A stretch of 64,000 nucleotides of DNA from Ypsolopha sequella (lineage: Eukaryota > Arthropoda > Insecta > Lepidoptera > Ypsolophidae): the NCBI GenBank assembly GCA_934047225.1, contig OW203986.1, positions 13,457,221 to 13,521,220 of the forward strand. The letters are read 5' to 3'. The position numbers and the translations under genes are program-made. Under the pieces are notes generated by a model that was not told the DNA's origin, searched no databases, and saw only the letters and a list, made by a program, of their open reading frames with translations. Shown piece by piece: positions 22,310 to 32,768 of the stretch (positions are counted from its first letter, which is position 1; each line of letters opens with the position of its first letter).

Positions 22310-23045
22310 TGATTTTATTTCATGCAATTTCCGTGCAACTCAACGAGTTCAAAACGCATGTGCACGATTCTGTTTTAATATCCCAAAGCGAACCCATGTG
22401 ACACCATATCTAAATAGTAAAGGAATATTAAAGATGTCAGCCCGCAGGAAACTGCATCTTGCTTGTTTGGTCCATAAAGTTGTAAAACTCAGAGAGGCCG
22501 GTATACATTTTTACAAAATTTATTTGGGCAAAAGATATTTGTTTACATATTCATACTCGAAGTAGGACAACACAGCAAATTATCATCTCAAGACATAAAA
22601 CCGCAGGTTACGAAGGTTATTTTAAATATGCGGCTTCCAAGATCTGAAATGACCTACCCCCACCATTACATGTTCAGATGACAACTGCGACGTTTAAAAA
22701 ACGGGTCAAGAACATTTTATATTCAAAAACGAGCATAAAATAACCCACATACTATTCTATGCTCTATCTACAAACTTTATTATTGTAATGTTATTATAAG
22801 TCTATTATATATATATTTCTTTTGTTTTTTGTTTAAGTGGCATAATATTTTAATTTTATTGTATTTCTGATTTGTTTGGCGCTGCCTGTGAAGAACAACA
22901 TGTTTACTCATTTGTGTTTTGTGAATGCATAGGGACAGGCTGAAAACTAGCATTGTGCGGCTGTATAAAAATTAGGTAATTAATCTTACTAGCTGTGTAT
23001 AGAAGAATATATGTAGAATAAAGAGGCCATGTAGAAGATGGTGGC
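22310..23045 (+). pseudogene. Decayed LINE (non-LTR retrotransposon) 3' end
   Basis: Broken frames on the + strand still show the end of a reverse-transcriptase polyprotein. There is a QLNEFKTHVHDS-like start, then a stretch similar to YFKYAASK-x-NDLPPPLHV (around 22,620-22,680) and 'TTATFKKRVKNILYS' (22,685-22,730). The N/D-LP-P motif with a following F-K is the usual C-terminal signature of Jockey/CR1-group LINEs. Several stops and shifts make it a relic. The AT-rich 3' UTR may extend to about 23,045. Confidence 0.6.
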
Positions 23046-23129
23046 GGCCTCATTTTCTACTCTTTTATGTCGCACTGTACAGTGCTACATAAAATTCTAC
23101 GGAACTAACATTATTTTTACTGGTAACAC

Positions 23130-24260
23130 CTAATTTCCCCATACGGCTAACGTAGCCAGGTTTTGATTTGATAAGCTAGCTAGCTGCACCGTGTTTAGAA
23201 CGGCTGCGACAGCCAGGTTAGGGAGTGTAATTTATGAAACTGATAACGAAGCAAAGTTTCGATAACTACACGACCCGCTGTGTGTGTCTAGAGCGGCTCC
23301 AACAGCCATGTTTTTGATAAGCACACGGCCCGATGTATCGTGTTTTGAGAGGCTCTGACAGCCATGTTTGCGAGTGTAATTTATGACACGGCTAACGCAG
23401 CCAGGTTTCTATAAGCTTACGGCCTCCTGTACTGTGTTGAGAACGGCTCCGATAGCCATGTGTGCAAGTTCAATTTGTGACATGGCTAACGTAGCCAGGT
23501 TTTGATAAGCTGTACTGTGTTGAAAAAGACTCCGATAGCCATGTTTGCGAGTTTAATTTGTGACACGGCTAACGTAGCCTGGTTTTGATGGAGCAAACGA
23601 CCCGCTGAACCGTGATTAGAATGGCTGCAACAGCCTGTTTGGGACTTCAATTTGTGACACGGCTAACGTAGCCTGATTTTGATAAGCATACGCCCCACTG
23701 TACCGTGTTTAGAACGGCTGTGACAGCCTGTTCGGGACTTTAATTTGTGACATGGCTAACGTAGCCTGGTTTTGATAAGCATACGACCCACTGTACCGTG
23801 TCTAGAATGGCTCTGACAGTCATGTTTGGGACCTTTATTTGTGACACGGATAACGTAGCCTGGTTTTGATAAGCATACGGCCCACTGTACCGTGTCTAGA
23901 ACGGCTCTGACAGCCATGTTTAGGAGTACAAATTGTGACACGGCTAACGTGGCCAGGTTTTGATAAGCATATGGCCTGCTGTACCTTGTCTAGAACGGCT
24001 CCGATAGCCATGTTTGCGAGTTCAATTTCTGACACGGCTAACGTAGCCTGGTTTTGAAAAGCAAACGACCCACTGGACCGTGTTTAGAACGGCTGCGACA
24101 GCCTATTTGGGACTTTAATTTGTGACACGGCTAACTTAGCCAGGTTTTGGAAAGCAAACGGCCCGCGAGCTCCGTGTTTAGAACGGCTCCGACAGCCATG
24201 TTTGAGAGTTTAATTTGTGACACGGCTAACGTTGCCAGTTTTAATAATCAAACGGCCCAC
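23130..24260. repeat. Right subterminal tandem array, ~94-bp unit
   Basis: The word ACACGGCTAACGTAGCC (or a one-base variant) recurs at intervals of 93-94 bp from 23,567 through 24,036 and less regularly on either side. The rest of each unit is 'GGTTTTGATAAGCATACGGC', CCACTGTACCGTGT, 'CTAGAACGGCTCTGACAGCC' and ATGTTTGGGA. About eleven units are visible. The unit sequence differs from the 101-bp unit of the left array; only the ACACGG/CCGTGT and ACGGCT words are shared. Short minus-strand frames here repeat with the period and are not genes. Confidence 0.85.
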
Positions 24261-24553
24261 TGTACCGTGTCTATAATGTTTCTCATACCGTGTTTGTTGT
24301 GACTACACTGCTCTGACAACCGTGTCAAAAGGTAGCCGTGTATTTTTGCACGGCTATGGTTTTTACACGGCTAGATATTTTTTTAACACGTTACTCGTAG
24401 CCGTCTTTACCGGCTCCGTTAACAGTTTACACGGTACACGTAGGCGTGTAAAATCTCAAGCCGTGTACACGGCTCTTAACACGGCTGCCAAACTCGGCTG
24501 GCAAAGCCGTTTACACGGCTACGGAAAGCGTAGCCGTGTTCGAAAGCCGTGTA
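24261..24553. repeat. Right subterminal field of dispersed CCGTGT/ACACGG words
   Basis: GCCGTGT, ACACGGC and close variants are packed every 10-20 bp in both directions (for example TTACACGGCTACGGAAAGCG). This mirrors 10,890-11,220. The open frame from 24,322 that crosses the right end of the element is an accident of this composition. Confidence 0.8.
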
Positions 24554-24565
24554 TTTTTCCCAGTG
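24554..24565 (-). repeat. Right terminal inverted repeat of the CACTA element
   Basis: TTTTTCCCAGTG, the exact reverse complement of the left terminus. It is followed by TA, which also precedes the left terminus. Confidence 0.9.
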
Positions 24566-24567
24566 TA

Positions 24568-24986
24568 CATTATACCCCGGACTCTTATCTAAACATTGAC
24601 AGAAAGGCTTTAACGAGATCAGTTTCAGCTGTCGAACCCTTCGTCCCTATTACAAACAGCTGTACTCTTGAACCTAAAAGTCAATGGATGCGTTCTTTCA
24701 TTGACAGATATGGAAGGCAATTATGTTAAATTCATTATTTTGCTGGAGCGGATCGTGAAATCCATAAGCTGGCCATAATGTCTGGAATTATTAAAAGGCT
24801 AAATTAATAAGAAAATACTTACCAGGTTAATAAGCAAAGGGCATTTTTTAAGATTTATAATACATACATAATATATTATATACATATAACTAAATAATTT
24901 AGTTATATGTATATGTGTGTAAACTAATACACACATATATATTTATGACACATATGATAATTTATGATACATCTTTCTTTGTTTAT
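24568..24986. other. Right flank of the CACTA insertion, non-coding
   Basis: AT-rich, with a palindromic AT/GT microsatellite zone at 24,865-24,965 (ACATAACTAAATAATTTAGTTATATGT pattern, given here only as a hairpin). No gene was found. Confidence 0.45.
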
Positions 24987-25140
24987 TAGGGTTCCGTTCC
25001 CAAAGGGCAAAACGGAGCCCTATTAATGTCACTCCGCTATCCGTCTGTCCGTATGGGTCTCTAGCTCTTTGACGGAATGAGATATAGACCTGAAATTTTG
25101 ACATTATGTTGTGTAAAATTTTGACCCAAATTCGAATATT
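24987..25140 (+). repeat. GGGTTCC-type dispersed repeat, 5' part
   Basis: It starts TTAGGGTTCCGTTCCCAAAG and continues CACTCCGCTATCCGTCTGTC and 'GAATGAGATATAGACCTGAA', the diagnostic opening of the family. Similarity fades downstream, although 25,330-25,390 may still belong to it. Confidence 0.7.
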
Positions 25141-26197
25141 AAATTTGAAATAAAATAAAATTATTTTACAGGCTTTATATCACACACAAAAGTGGAGCCG
25201 AAAAAAAACACTTCTTTTTTACCACCTAAAAATTTTGGGAATCATTGTCTAGAGCGCATTAAGTAGACTGTAAATGTATTTCTTTTATCTTCGAAATTAA
25301 AGAAATGATAGGCTATCAAAGTTGTCATTTTTAGACCATTTTTGTTATGGGGTCTATCTCAAGTCCCAAAGTAGTATGGAATTTGTAACTTCTATATATT
25401 ATGTACTATACGTTCTATTTAGTTTCAGGGTTACGTCCTCGAATACTCAACCAACTTAATTTTGCAGTTTTGTTTCATACAATTTGTAATTTCTGTTCAA
25501 ATTATTTAAGTATATTAACCTATTTAAATGGCAAGGAACCTCCAGGACGCAATTCCTATTCGCACTCCACCGGTTTTTTTGTATCCTTTTGGCTAGAGAA
25601 TTAAAGCAAGAGCTAAGTGCATTGCGTATCCATTAAATAACTCGTTCAGGGCTGTAGTAAATTGATTTAAGATAAACAGTGCCCTCGTCATCTTAAAAGA
25701 AAGGGCTCGCTTTCATCTCGAGGGGATTCCGAAATCTTCGTTACGTTATATACCTGCGTGAAAGTTGAAAATAGTTTTAGATTTCCCTTAGAATAATTCA
25801 ACAGTCTTGCTTTTCTGTGTTTGTTGCAGTTCATACATGTTTCATCTTGAACCAAATGCACTTCACTAGTATCTCAAGTGCATTTACATCAAGTTGTGTA
25901 TTCAGTTTTACTAAGTGCCGAAAATCGCAAGTAAAACATTGTTATAAAAATTTTGATACATTTCATATTTGACAAGTCTTTTTATCTTATAGTGTGACAT
26001 ATTCGTACCTGAAAAAGTACGTTTTCATATAATTTTCATCAGGATTTTGATGAAAACAGTATTTTCATCCGAATCCTAAGATAAAAATCAGAAATTGGTG
26101 CAACGTCGAGCAAAGTGAGAAAGAACGTGTTGGTTGCTTGTGATCATAAATTCGGGAGCTGAGTGAAGCGGAGCGGGGAAGCCACCCCTGTCGCTAG
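25141..26197. other. Non-coding stretch
   Basis: No repeat boundary or gene recognised. Small frames (for example 25,401-25,604) lack any recognisable content. Confidence 0.45.
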
Positions 26198-26479
26198 TAA
26201 GGACCGGTTTCGCCAAACATGGTAGCCTATTAAATCATAAAAATTGTATTAAATAAAATTTGTGTTATTAGACAAGAAGTTGATCTACATTACGTATTTT
26301 TTAAATTTGAAACAAGTATCACAATCATCGAGAAAAAAATACTTGTGTCAAATCTAAAAAATACGTAATGTAAATTAACTTTGTAACTAATCACAAAAAA
26401 TTTATTTCTTAAAAATATTCTGATTTAATATGCTAGATTATCCAAAAGCGAGAGCATGCTTGGCGGAACCAACCCTTAA
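26198..26479. mobile_element. MITE with GGTTCCGCCAAACATGCTCT-type ends, short copy
   Basis: The left end TAAGGACCGGTTTCGCCAAA and the right end GGCGGAACCAACCCTTAA form a terminal inverted repeat. The interior also folds on itself ('GATCTACATTACGTATTTTT' with 'AAAAAATACGTAATGTAAAT', around an ATCATCGAG loop). Related copies are 26,957-27,667 and the half copy at 37,409. Confidence 0.75.
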
Positions 26480-26956
26480 CATAAAGTTAATTTCTAATCT
26501 TGGGATTTCGATTGATATATTTACATACTATAATTAACTTACTTACCTGAAATTAAATGTTCAAATGACTGAAATGTTAAGAAAATGAAAAAAGGTAGTT
26601 AAAAACATGGCGTAAAAATACAAAATATTTAAACTTTTAAAAACTTTCTTGATTTCAATACTGCAGCATCAATCACAACAAAAAATAACACGCAAAAACC
26701 TTAATGAAGAAGTAAATAATAACATATTATGTTTTTTTTTTGTAAAATGAAAAGGCAAAACAACATTAACCCTCGTAATTCATATTATCGCTAAAACAAA
26801 ATTGAGAGATCTTTTAGAATAAAAAGAAAACTGTTAGGTCTAAAATAAAGTTCAAATACGTTGCAGTTAAAGTTATTAAAATAGGCAGTTTTGGCTCTAC
26901 GTTCAGCTCTACCCACTGTCTCTAGTGTCGGAACATTATCTTTTAAATATATACGC

Positions 26957-27667
26957 TTAAGGGTCGGTTGCGCCAAACATGCTCTCGCGTTTGAACAATT
27001 TAAAAATATTTTTAATGAATTAAACTTGTGTAAGTAGTTAAGAAGTTGACATCCATTATAATTTTTCAGATTTGACAAGTAATCATCGAGAAAAAAAATC
27101 GGAAAGATCAGTAAAATCACGGAAAACGTGATTTGGCTTTGGAACTAGTATGATCAGTTTAATGATCTAACTACATTTTTTTATAGAGTAAATAAAACAG
27201 TAAAAAGTAAAGTATATAAAGCTGAAAGTAGCCTTTACAGATTTTTATTATTTTTTATTTCCTTTCGTTATTTTAAAAGAAATACTCGAACATTCTAAAT
27301 TTTTTCCTGTATGTAAAAACTACGCAAAAAGAATTTGATTGTTTGTGTATTTCTTTTTAAATATGAAAGGAAAAAAAAAATTTAAATATTGTATAAATAA
27401 GGCAATTTGAACTCCTTACGAAAAAAAAAATATTTCAACCCGGAATAATAAAAAATTTTTTTTTCTTTTTTCAAAGCTAAATTACGTTTTTCGTGATATT
27501 TCCGATTTTTTTTTCTCGGTTATTGTGATACTTGTGTCAAATCTGAAAAATTGTAATATAAGTCAACTTCTTAACTACTTACACAAATTTTATTTGTTAA
27601 AAATATTTTGTTTTAATTTGCTAAATTGTCCAAACGCGAGAGCATCTTTGGCGGAACTGACCCTTAA
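26957..27667. mobile_element. Same MITE family, long 711-bp copy bounded by TTAA
   Basis: It begins TTAAGGGTCGGTTGCGCCAA and ends GGCGGAACTGACCCTTAA. Both borders carry TTAA, which may be a 4-bp target duplication (piggyBac-like) or part of the terminus. The subterminal arms (ATGCTCTCGCGTTTG..., 'GTAAGTAGTTAAGAAGTTGA', 'CATCGAGAAAAAAA') repeat inverted near the right end. The core of about 250 bp has no gene. Confidence 0.75.
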
Positions 27668-27797
27668 CCCGTGTACGAGATAAAAGAAAAACGTTGTGAA
27701 TATAGCGTTAAAAACTTTGCTTTAAAACATTGGAGCTATGCCTAATGGTTATCGAAGTAGAAGGTTCTGGTTTGTACTACTCCCAAGGCATTGATAT

Positions 27798-28001
27798 ATA
27801 CTGGGTGTTAAGATGAAGTTGCGGAAGCCAGAAACTGGCGATAGTACGCGTCCATAAGATGAACTTTAACTATGGAACCAAACTTCTAAACGTGAAAAAA
27901 AGAATCGAAGGATTGATTTTTTTTCTCGATTTCTCAATTTTTTTTTCCGAAAAAATGTTCGTATCTACAAGTTTCCGGCTTCCGCAACTTCCTTGTATAG
28001 T
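27798..28001. mobile_element. MITE with GAAGTTGCGGAAGCC ends
   Basis: GAAGTTGCGGAAGCCAGAAA at 27,813-27,832 is mirrored by TTTCCGGCTTCCGCAACTTC at 27,972-27,991, just inside TA-rich borders. The interior is T-rich and non-coding. A 158-codon minus frame crossing it (27,870-28,346) is therefore not a gene. Confidence 0.7.
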
Positions 28002-28869
28002 CCCGAGTTTACGAACAATAGAAAAAGTGTGTGTGTACGTACTATTCCAAACGAAAGAACTTCGTGAGATAGAATATCTGTAACATGCTCGCGTGGAAGA
28101 TGATGATCCACCGATGATGATAATATCGCGTGGTAGACTGTAGAAACTAACCAGTGAACGGTAAAAGACATACGTCGTTGTTACTAACATACTAACAAAT
28201 AAACCGACCTCTTTATGTACGAGACATTTTAAATTTAGAAAGAAATACTGTTTACTGTACAGAATTTGAAATATTAACTTCTTGGTGGTGTCTAAACTTT
28301 TTTTTTGTTTTAAACCTAACACGCTTATCCTCATTCCGCTCGACATTATCGCACCTATTTTGAAAGATTTTCCAATGCTTTACGATCTGCCCAATTCAAC
28401 GATATTCCAACGACATTTTCAAAATTGTTGAAACAATTTAAAACCTACATTGGGTAAGTCTAAAACAGTGTTTTAACTCTAGAAAATCTGGAGCATGTTT
28501 AAAGTTTCCACTCACGTCCGTATAGGAAGCTGACCGTAATACCGGCTGCTGAAGTCTTACAATAAATCATACCGGCATTTCAATTTACGAACGCTAATAC
28601 ACCCGTAATAGGCCTCCGTTGAAATACAGATTCTCATTCAGCCAACGATATCATCATTAGTTAGGGGCTATTTTGTTCTCAAAATACGATAGGGTGGTAA
28701 GGGGGAAATTGTATCTATTCACAAAAAAGGCTGTCAAGTTATATGTAAGGAACGAGTTCCGTCGACGTTTTGAAATTAATTTCAGCAGTAACAGGAATTT
28801 TGGATATATTACGAGAAAAGTTATTGTCAGAATTTCATCCGGGATGGAGTATTAAATGAAAGCGTGTTT
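28002..28869. other. Non-coding stretch
   Basis: It carries overlapping short frames on both strands without recognisable features. No repeats were recognised. Confidence 0.4.
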
Positions 28870-29261
28870 AAGGTTAAACGCCACTCGCTTAGCGCAAGGT
28901 GCATAACTTAACTTTGTTTTTCTTGTTAAGAAATAAAAAATTGAAAAGTATTTTGGCATGTGGCAATTGATGCCAATAATTCAGTGCTAGTGAGGTTTAT
29001 AAAGCAAGAGGTTGATATTGTATAGATTGATAGTCATGTTCTTTTCAAAACCAACTTAAAATGCTGTTTTACCATTGTTTGGATAAGATCATGACTAATT
29101 GTACATTAAATTTCAAACTCATGCTTTACAAACCTCACTAATACTGAACTATATTGGCGTCAATTGCCCCATAACAAAATATTTTTAAATTTTTACCTTC
29201 TAAACAAGAAAAACAATGTTAAGTTATGCACTTTGCGCTAAGTGACTGACGTTTAACCTAA
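28870..29261. mobile_element. MITE/foldback element with ~150-bp inverted arms
   Basis: The left arm begins AGGTTAAACGCCACTCGCTT, followed by GCGCAAGGTGCATAACTTAA. The right arm reads inverted as AGGTTAAACGTCAGTCACTT and GCGCAAAGTGCATAACTTAA. Pairing continues through CAATTGATGCCAATA and TAGTGAGGTTTATAAAGCA over about 150 bp, with about 15-20% mismatches, so the insertion is fairly old. No coding content. Confidence 0.75.
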
Positions 29262-29310
29262 AGAAAATAAACAGTGACAGCTACAGTTTTACAGTCCTAT
29301 GTTACTATCT

Positions 29311-29622
29311 GTCATCCATCCATCAGCCTAGTTCGTCCATTGCTGGACATAAGCCTTTCCAAGACTTTGCCACTCCCGGCGGTCATCCTGGAAGAATTGC
29401 CCATACTCACACACGCTGGGCAGGCGGGTTGGTGAGCGCGGTGCCGGAACCCTCGCACCAGTGACGCTTTTGCCCGTCACCAGTCTCTTCCATATAAGGC
29501 CCGGTTATTAGGAATGGATATACCGCAATCCATCGGTCCCAGGCATGGTGGGCCTCCTGGTTTTTTGCCTGTGAGCTGTCCTCTTCTTTCCCCCGAATTA
29601 CTTCGAGGGGATCTTCAAGTAT
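29311..29622 (-). repeat. LINE-type 3' segment (GGAAAGGCTTATGTCCAGCA family), minus copy
   Basis: Read on the minus strand it has 'AGTAATTCGGGGGAAAGAAG', AGGACAGCTCACAGGC, CCTGGGACCGATGGAT, GTGTGAGTATGGGC, 'AAGTCTTGGAAAGGCTTATG' and a (GAT)n-like end. The + copy at 49,614-49,926 is close over the whole length. The CTTATGTCCAGCA...GGACGAA...GCTGATGA ending is what I know from RTE-group LINE 3' ends in Lepidoptera. No reverse transcriptase is present in either copy. Confidence 0.7.
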
Positions 29623-30040
29623 ACTATCTGTGGTATTAGGTTATCAAGTTGGTAGATTTAATGTCAACGGTAAATTACATTTTTCGAGTTTAAAAAAGTT
29701 TCATTTTAAAAAAGCGGTTTGTGTCAGAGTGGGTACTTTTTATATGCTGTCTTTACAGAGGAAAAAAATCAATTTGCCATATTCGCGTAATGAGGTTATT
29801 TCAATTATTTTGTTATTCCGATAAAAATACTTAACTTATGTTGAATAATAACTTAAAACAAACACAGAACGATTAAAAATATAACAATAATAATGTACGT
29901 TCGGAAAACTAAGTTGTTCCGGAAGATAGGTTCAAGTTCTAAATAAAACAACTTCAAAACATAAAGCTTTATAAGTTTATTTGACCATAATGACCAAATA
30001 TTCTAGTGGACCAGGAGCTACGTTCGTCAGCTTTTCATTT
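29623..30040. other. Non-coding stretch
   Basis: AT-rich; no feature recognised. Confidence 0.4.
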
Positions 30041-30596
30041 GGGTTCCGTTCCTCAAAATGAAAAAACAGAACCCTTATAGGTTCACTTTGTTGTCCGTCT
30101 GTCTGTCTGTCTGTCTGTGTGTCTGTCAAGACCCTTTTGCTCGGGCCCCGTGTGAGATATCAAGTTGAAACTGATACCTCCTCCAGAAGTCTATGACCCC
30201 ATGGTGCTGTATAAACATCCGGCTTCTAACTCAACGCAAAAAAAGTTATTGTACTTTACATTATCAATTTCATACAAATTTGCTTACAATGAATGCCTGT
30301 AGGGCACTTCCAGTTGATTTATAGAAACTTGAAATGTCATTCACAAGTAGGTCTTATGCACACGTAGAGGAAAAAATATGAAAATTGCTAAATTTATTTA
30401 TTAAGGAAGTTAGACGAGGCCAACTTAATTACACCTTTAGATACATATAGAGTTGAAAATATCTTAAGTGTCAAATAAAGTTGGTCATTCAAAACTGCAA
30501 GTGGAATTATTTACTCTAATGTTTTAGGGTTCCGTACCCTATTGTGTGGTGGTACGGAACCCTTTGTGCGCTAATCCGACTCGCAATTGGCTGGTT
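30041..30596 (+). repeat. GGGTTCC-type dispersed repeat, long composite copy
   Basis: It starts GGGTTCCGTTCCTCAAAATG and includes a (CTGT)n run at about 30,092-30,127, AAGACCCTTTTGCTCGGGCC and AAGTCTATGACCCCATGGTG. It ends with 'GGTACGGAACCCTTTGTGCG' and CTAATCCGACTCGC. The last 65 bp (from about 30,527) has its own facing pair GGGTTCCGTACCC/GGTACGGAACCC, as if an internally deleted copy abuts the first. Confidence 0.7.
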
Positions 30597-31020
30597 ATTT
30601 TCACTTACAAAGTCCATCTTTACATCTTTAAATAGAATACCGTGGAATTAAAAGGAACGCTTGTATTACATACATTTCCAGTATCTATACACGAGTAATA
30701 AAATTGACCCGTTTTAAAACCGGGATGAAATATTAAGTGTTACTTTATAGCTTTATTCATACAGGTAGAGCTCATTATGTTATTAGTCTGGATGGGATAC
30801 ATTTTTTATTTAGACTGATTATGATTTGCATATTACATACTCGTAGGATTCTTTAACAAAAAGTGCAAGACATTATTAGCGTCCCAAAAGAAAAATGCAA
30901 AATCTCAATAACTAAGGGACCGACTACACAGAGTCGCCCGCGTTCTGTCTGCGTTCCGTGGTCACTGCAATCTATGCAATCTTTACATACATACAGAACG
31001 CGGCGGTCAATTGCTTAGAC

Positions 31021-31308
31021 CAGCGTTTCTTAACCTGTGGTCCGCGGACCCCCGGGGTCTCCGAGCATATATACGGGGGTCCGCAGCTTAACAATCATAA
31101 ATAAATGCCACGCATGCCGTGCTACTAAGTAACACGGCGAACCTTCATATAAAAAATAACCTTCTCACTAACGTATTTTAAATGAAAAAAAAAAAAATTT
31201 TTTTTATTTATGGTCCAAAATTTATTGCTGCTTTTTAATTAAGGGGGTCCTTAAAATTGTGCTTGATTTCCTAAAGGGTTCGTGGTCAAAAAAGATTAAG
31301 AAACGCTG
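31021..31308. mobile_element. hAT-type MITE with exact 8-bp target-site duplication
   Basis: The termini CAGCGTTTCTTAACCTGTGG (31,021-31,040) and AGATTAAGAAACGCTG (31,293-31,308) are inverted copies of the CAGNGTTTCTTAACC-type hAT end. The element is flanked by GCTTAGAC at 31,013-31,020 and again at 31,309-31,316, a perfect 8-bp duplication diagnostic of hAT transposition. The 288-bp body is non-coding, with an A/T-run centre, so it must be mobilised by a transposase encoded elsewhere. Confidence 0.92.
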
Positions 31309-31439
31309 GCTTAGACGGTTGGCCCCTATATCAGTATTTTTTTTAATACTGGTGTACTATACCACGGTGGGGACCAAAAACATTACGGGCAGATTTTGGT
31401 CCCCAATTAATGAATGATCTTAAGGATGGTTATTATGAC

Positions 31440-31835
31440 GCTCAACTCAGTTGTGGGCGTGGCCAAATGTCATGCTGTTTCATTTCGCTATAAGGTGCAC
31501 GCTCCATGAAACTTGCGAGGACAATACAATCGTGCCGATTTCATCGCCGGCGGAAAATTGAAAACATGTTTTAGGAAAATCCACTTTTGGGAAGACTGTG
31601 AACGTTTTCAAAAGTTTAATGTTATTTTTGGTTATGATTAATCTAAATAACAATTTCGATGTTTGACCTGGGGATCTAAAAAGGCCGACTTGATTCATAA
31701 AATGATTTGAAAGTAGGATGGAGTCAGAGATTTTTGTCAGAGTCAGAAAAGTGCAAAAGAGACGGCATTAGAACAGAATCATAATATAATTCATCCATAG
31801 CGGTCTTTTTAGAGGACCTGTATTCATTTCTTGAT
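31440..31835 (+). repeat. Dispersed repeat (partner at 12.84-13.08 kb)
   Basis: It contains 'GGGGATCTAAAAAGGCCGAC', 'GAAAGTAGGATGGAGTCAGA', 'AAAGAGACGGCATTAGAAC' and 'GGTCTTTTTAGAGGACCTGT'. All occur inverted at 12,837-13,075, inside the CACTA element. The 5' half resembles 21,580-21,765. Class unknown; non-coding. Confidence 0.65.
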
Positions 31836-32552
31836 TTTATCTAAAACAATAAAAGCACATTCGGCTACTTTTTTGGTAAAAAACTGGTAAATTTACGTAT
31901 TTTAGGGTTTTTTTGTTAAGATATTACCTATTCAAATTTCATGGTTTTTAAACATACATAGATCTAGATAATTTTAATAGATTCAGCCTAAAATATTATA
32001 ATAACATCACATAGTCACCTCAGAAAGTGGTGAGGTGACGCCTCTTAAAATTAAAAAAAATAATCTTTTGAGTAACAATGAATTAGTATGATTATACTCT
32101 AATAAAATCGTATTTAATTAGCTATTTAGCTAGACTAAAATGACAGCCCAGAAGAGATATGAGGAAAGTAAAAACAAAGAGTTATCTCGCTTACTTGCAT
32201 AGTGCCATCTCGTTCCCGGACTATCATTTTAAAACACCACTATATTTTAGACGTAACGGTTTTAATTTTTTATCGTTAATATTAAGGTGAGTGTCCATCA
32301 TAAAAATGATAACAAATTTTTCACGGAAGAATCAAAGTTGGTCTTAAATGTAACACCTATTTATTTCATTAGAAGAACACATGTAGATGAGAAAACAATT
32401 ATAATTAGTTAGTGGAAAATAGCATTAGAAAACGTTACTTGTGCAAACATGATGAAAATAATTTAGATCGGTGAAAACTGGAATTACATAATTAATACCC
32501 AATGTTCAATGATCCTGTCTGTGAAAAACGCAAAATAAAATTTATTCTTGTA
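31836..32552. other. Non-coding stretch
   Basis: AT-rich with no recognised element. The last 35 bases share CTGTGAAAAACGCAAAATAA with 4.4 kb. Confidence 0.4.
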
Positions 32553-32766
32553 AAGCCTGACCAGGAAAATAAAAAACCTGCTCATTTGCCTTTATGATTT
32601 TTATTGTATGATTGCAACACTCTGACAGCACACACGAAAAAAGAACACCACACTTTGACAGCAACCGACATAATGACGTTTTAAAGTTGAGGTTGCCAGT
32701 AGAAAAAATTAGTTAAAAAATTAATTCCGCAATATGGCGAGGTTTTTTATTTTCTTGGTCAGGCTT
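32553..32766. mobile_element. TA-flanked MITE (AAGCCTGACCAGGAAAATAA ends), Tc1/mariner-like target
   Basis: The inverted termini AAGCCTGACCAGGAAAATAA (32,553-32,572) and TTATTTTCTTGGTCAGGCTT (32,747-32,766) have only one or two mismatches. TA at 32,551-32,552 and 32,767-32,768 is a TA target duplication. The body is 214 bp and non-coding. Confidence 0.85.
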
Positions 32767-32768
32767 TA

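Larger units (their letters stand above)
10862..24565 (-). mobile_element. Complete 13.7-kb CACTA/EnSpm DNA transposon
   Basis: The outer ends are a perfect 12-bp inverted repeat: CACTGGGAAAAA at 10,862-10,873 and TTTTTCCCAGTG at 24,554-24,565. TA flanks both sides (10,860-10,861 and 24,566-24,567), a candidate 2-bp target duplication. Inside each end is a 1.3-1.4 kb field of CCGTGT/ACACGG words and tandem units, the subterminal repeats that define CACTA elements. The interior holds two intact minus-strand genes, a SAM-domain accessory protein (20,267-16,090) and a TNP2-type transposase (16,003-13,412). Intact reading frames plus perfect ends suggest a young, possibly autonomous copy. Several older repeats are nested at 20.5-22.8 kb. 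Strand is given by the genes. Confidence 0.9.

Noticed and set aside
24322..24729. 135-codon + strand frame near the right end of the CACTA element
   Set aside because: It runs through the terminal inverted repeat into flanking DNA and is made of CCGTGT-type words, with no domain.
27870..28346. 158-codon minus-strand frame
   Set aside because: Its 3' part lies in the GAAGTTGCGGAAGCC MITE and the rest has low-complexity composition without a known domain.
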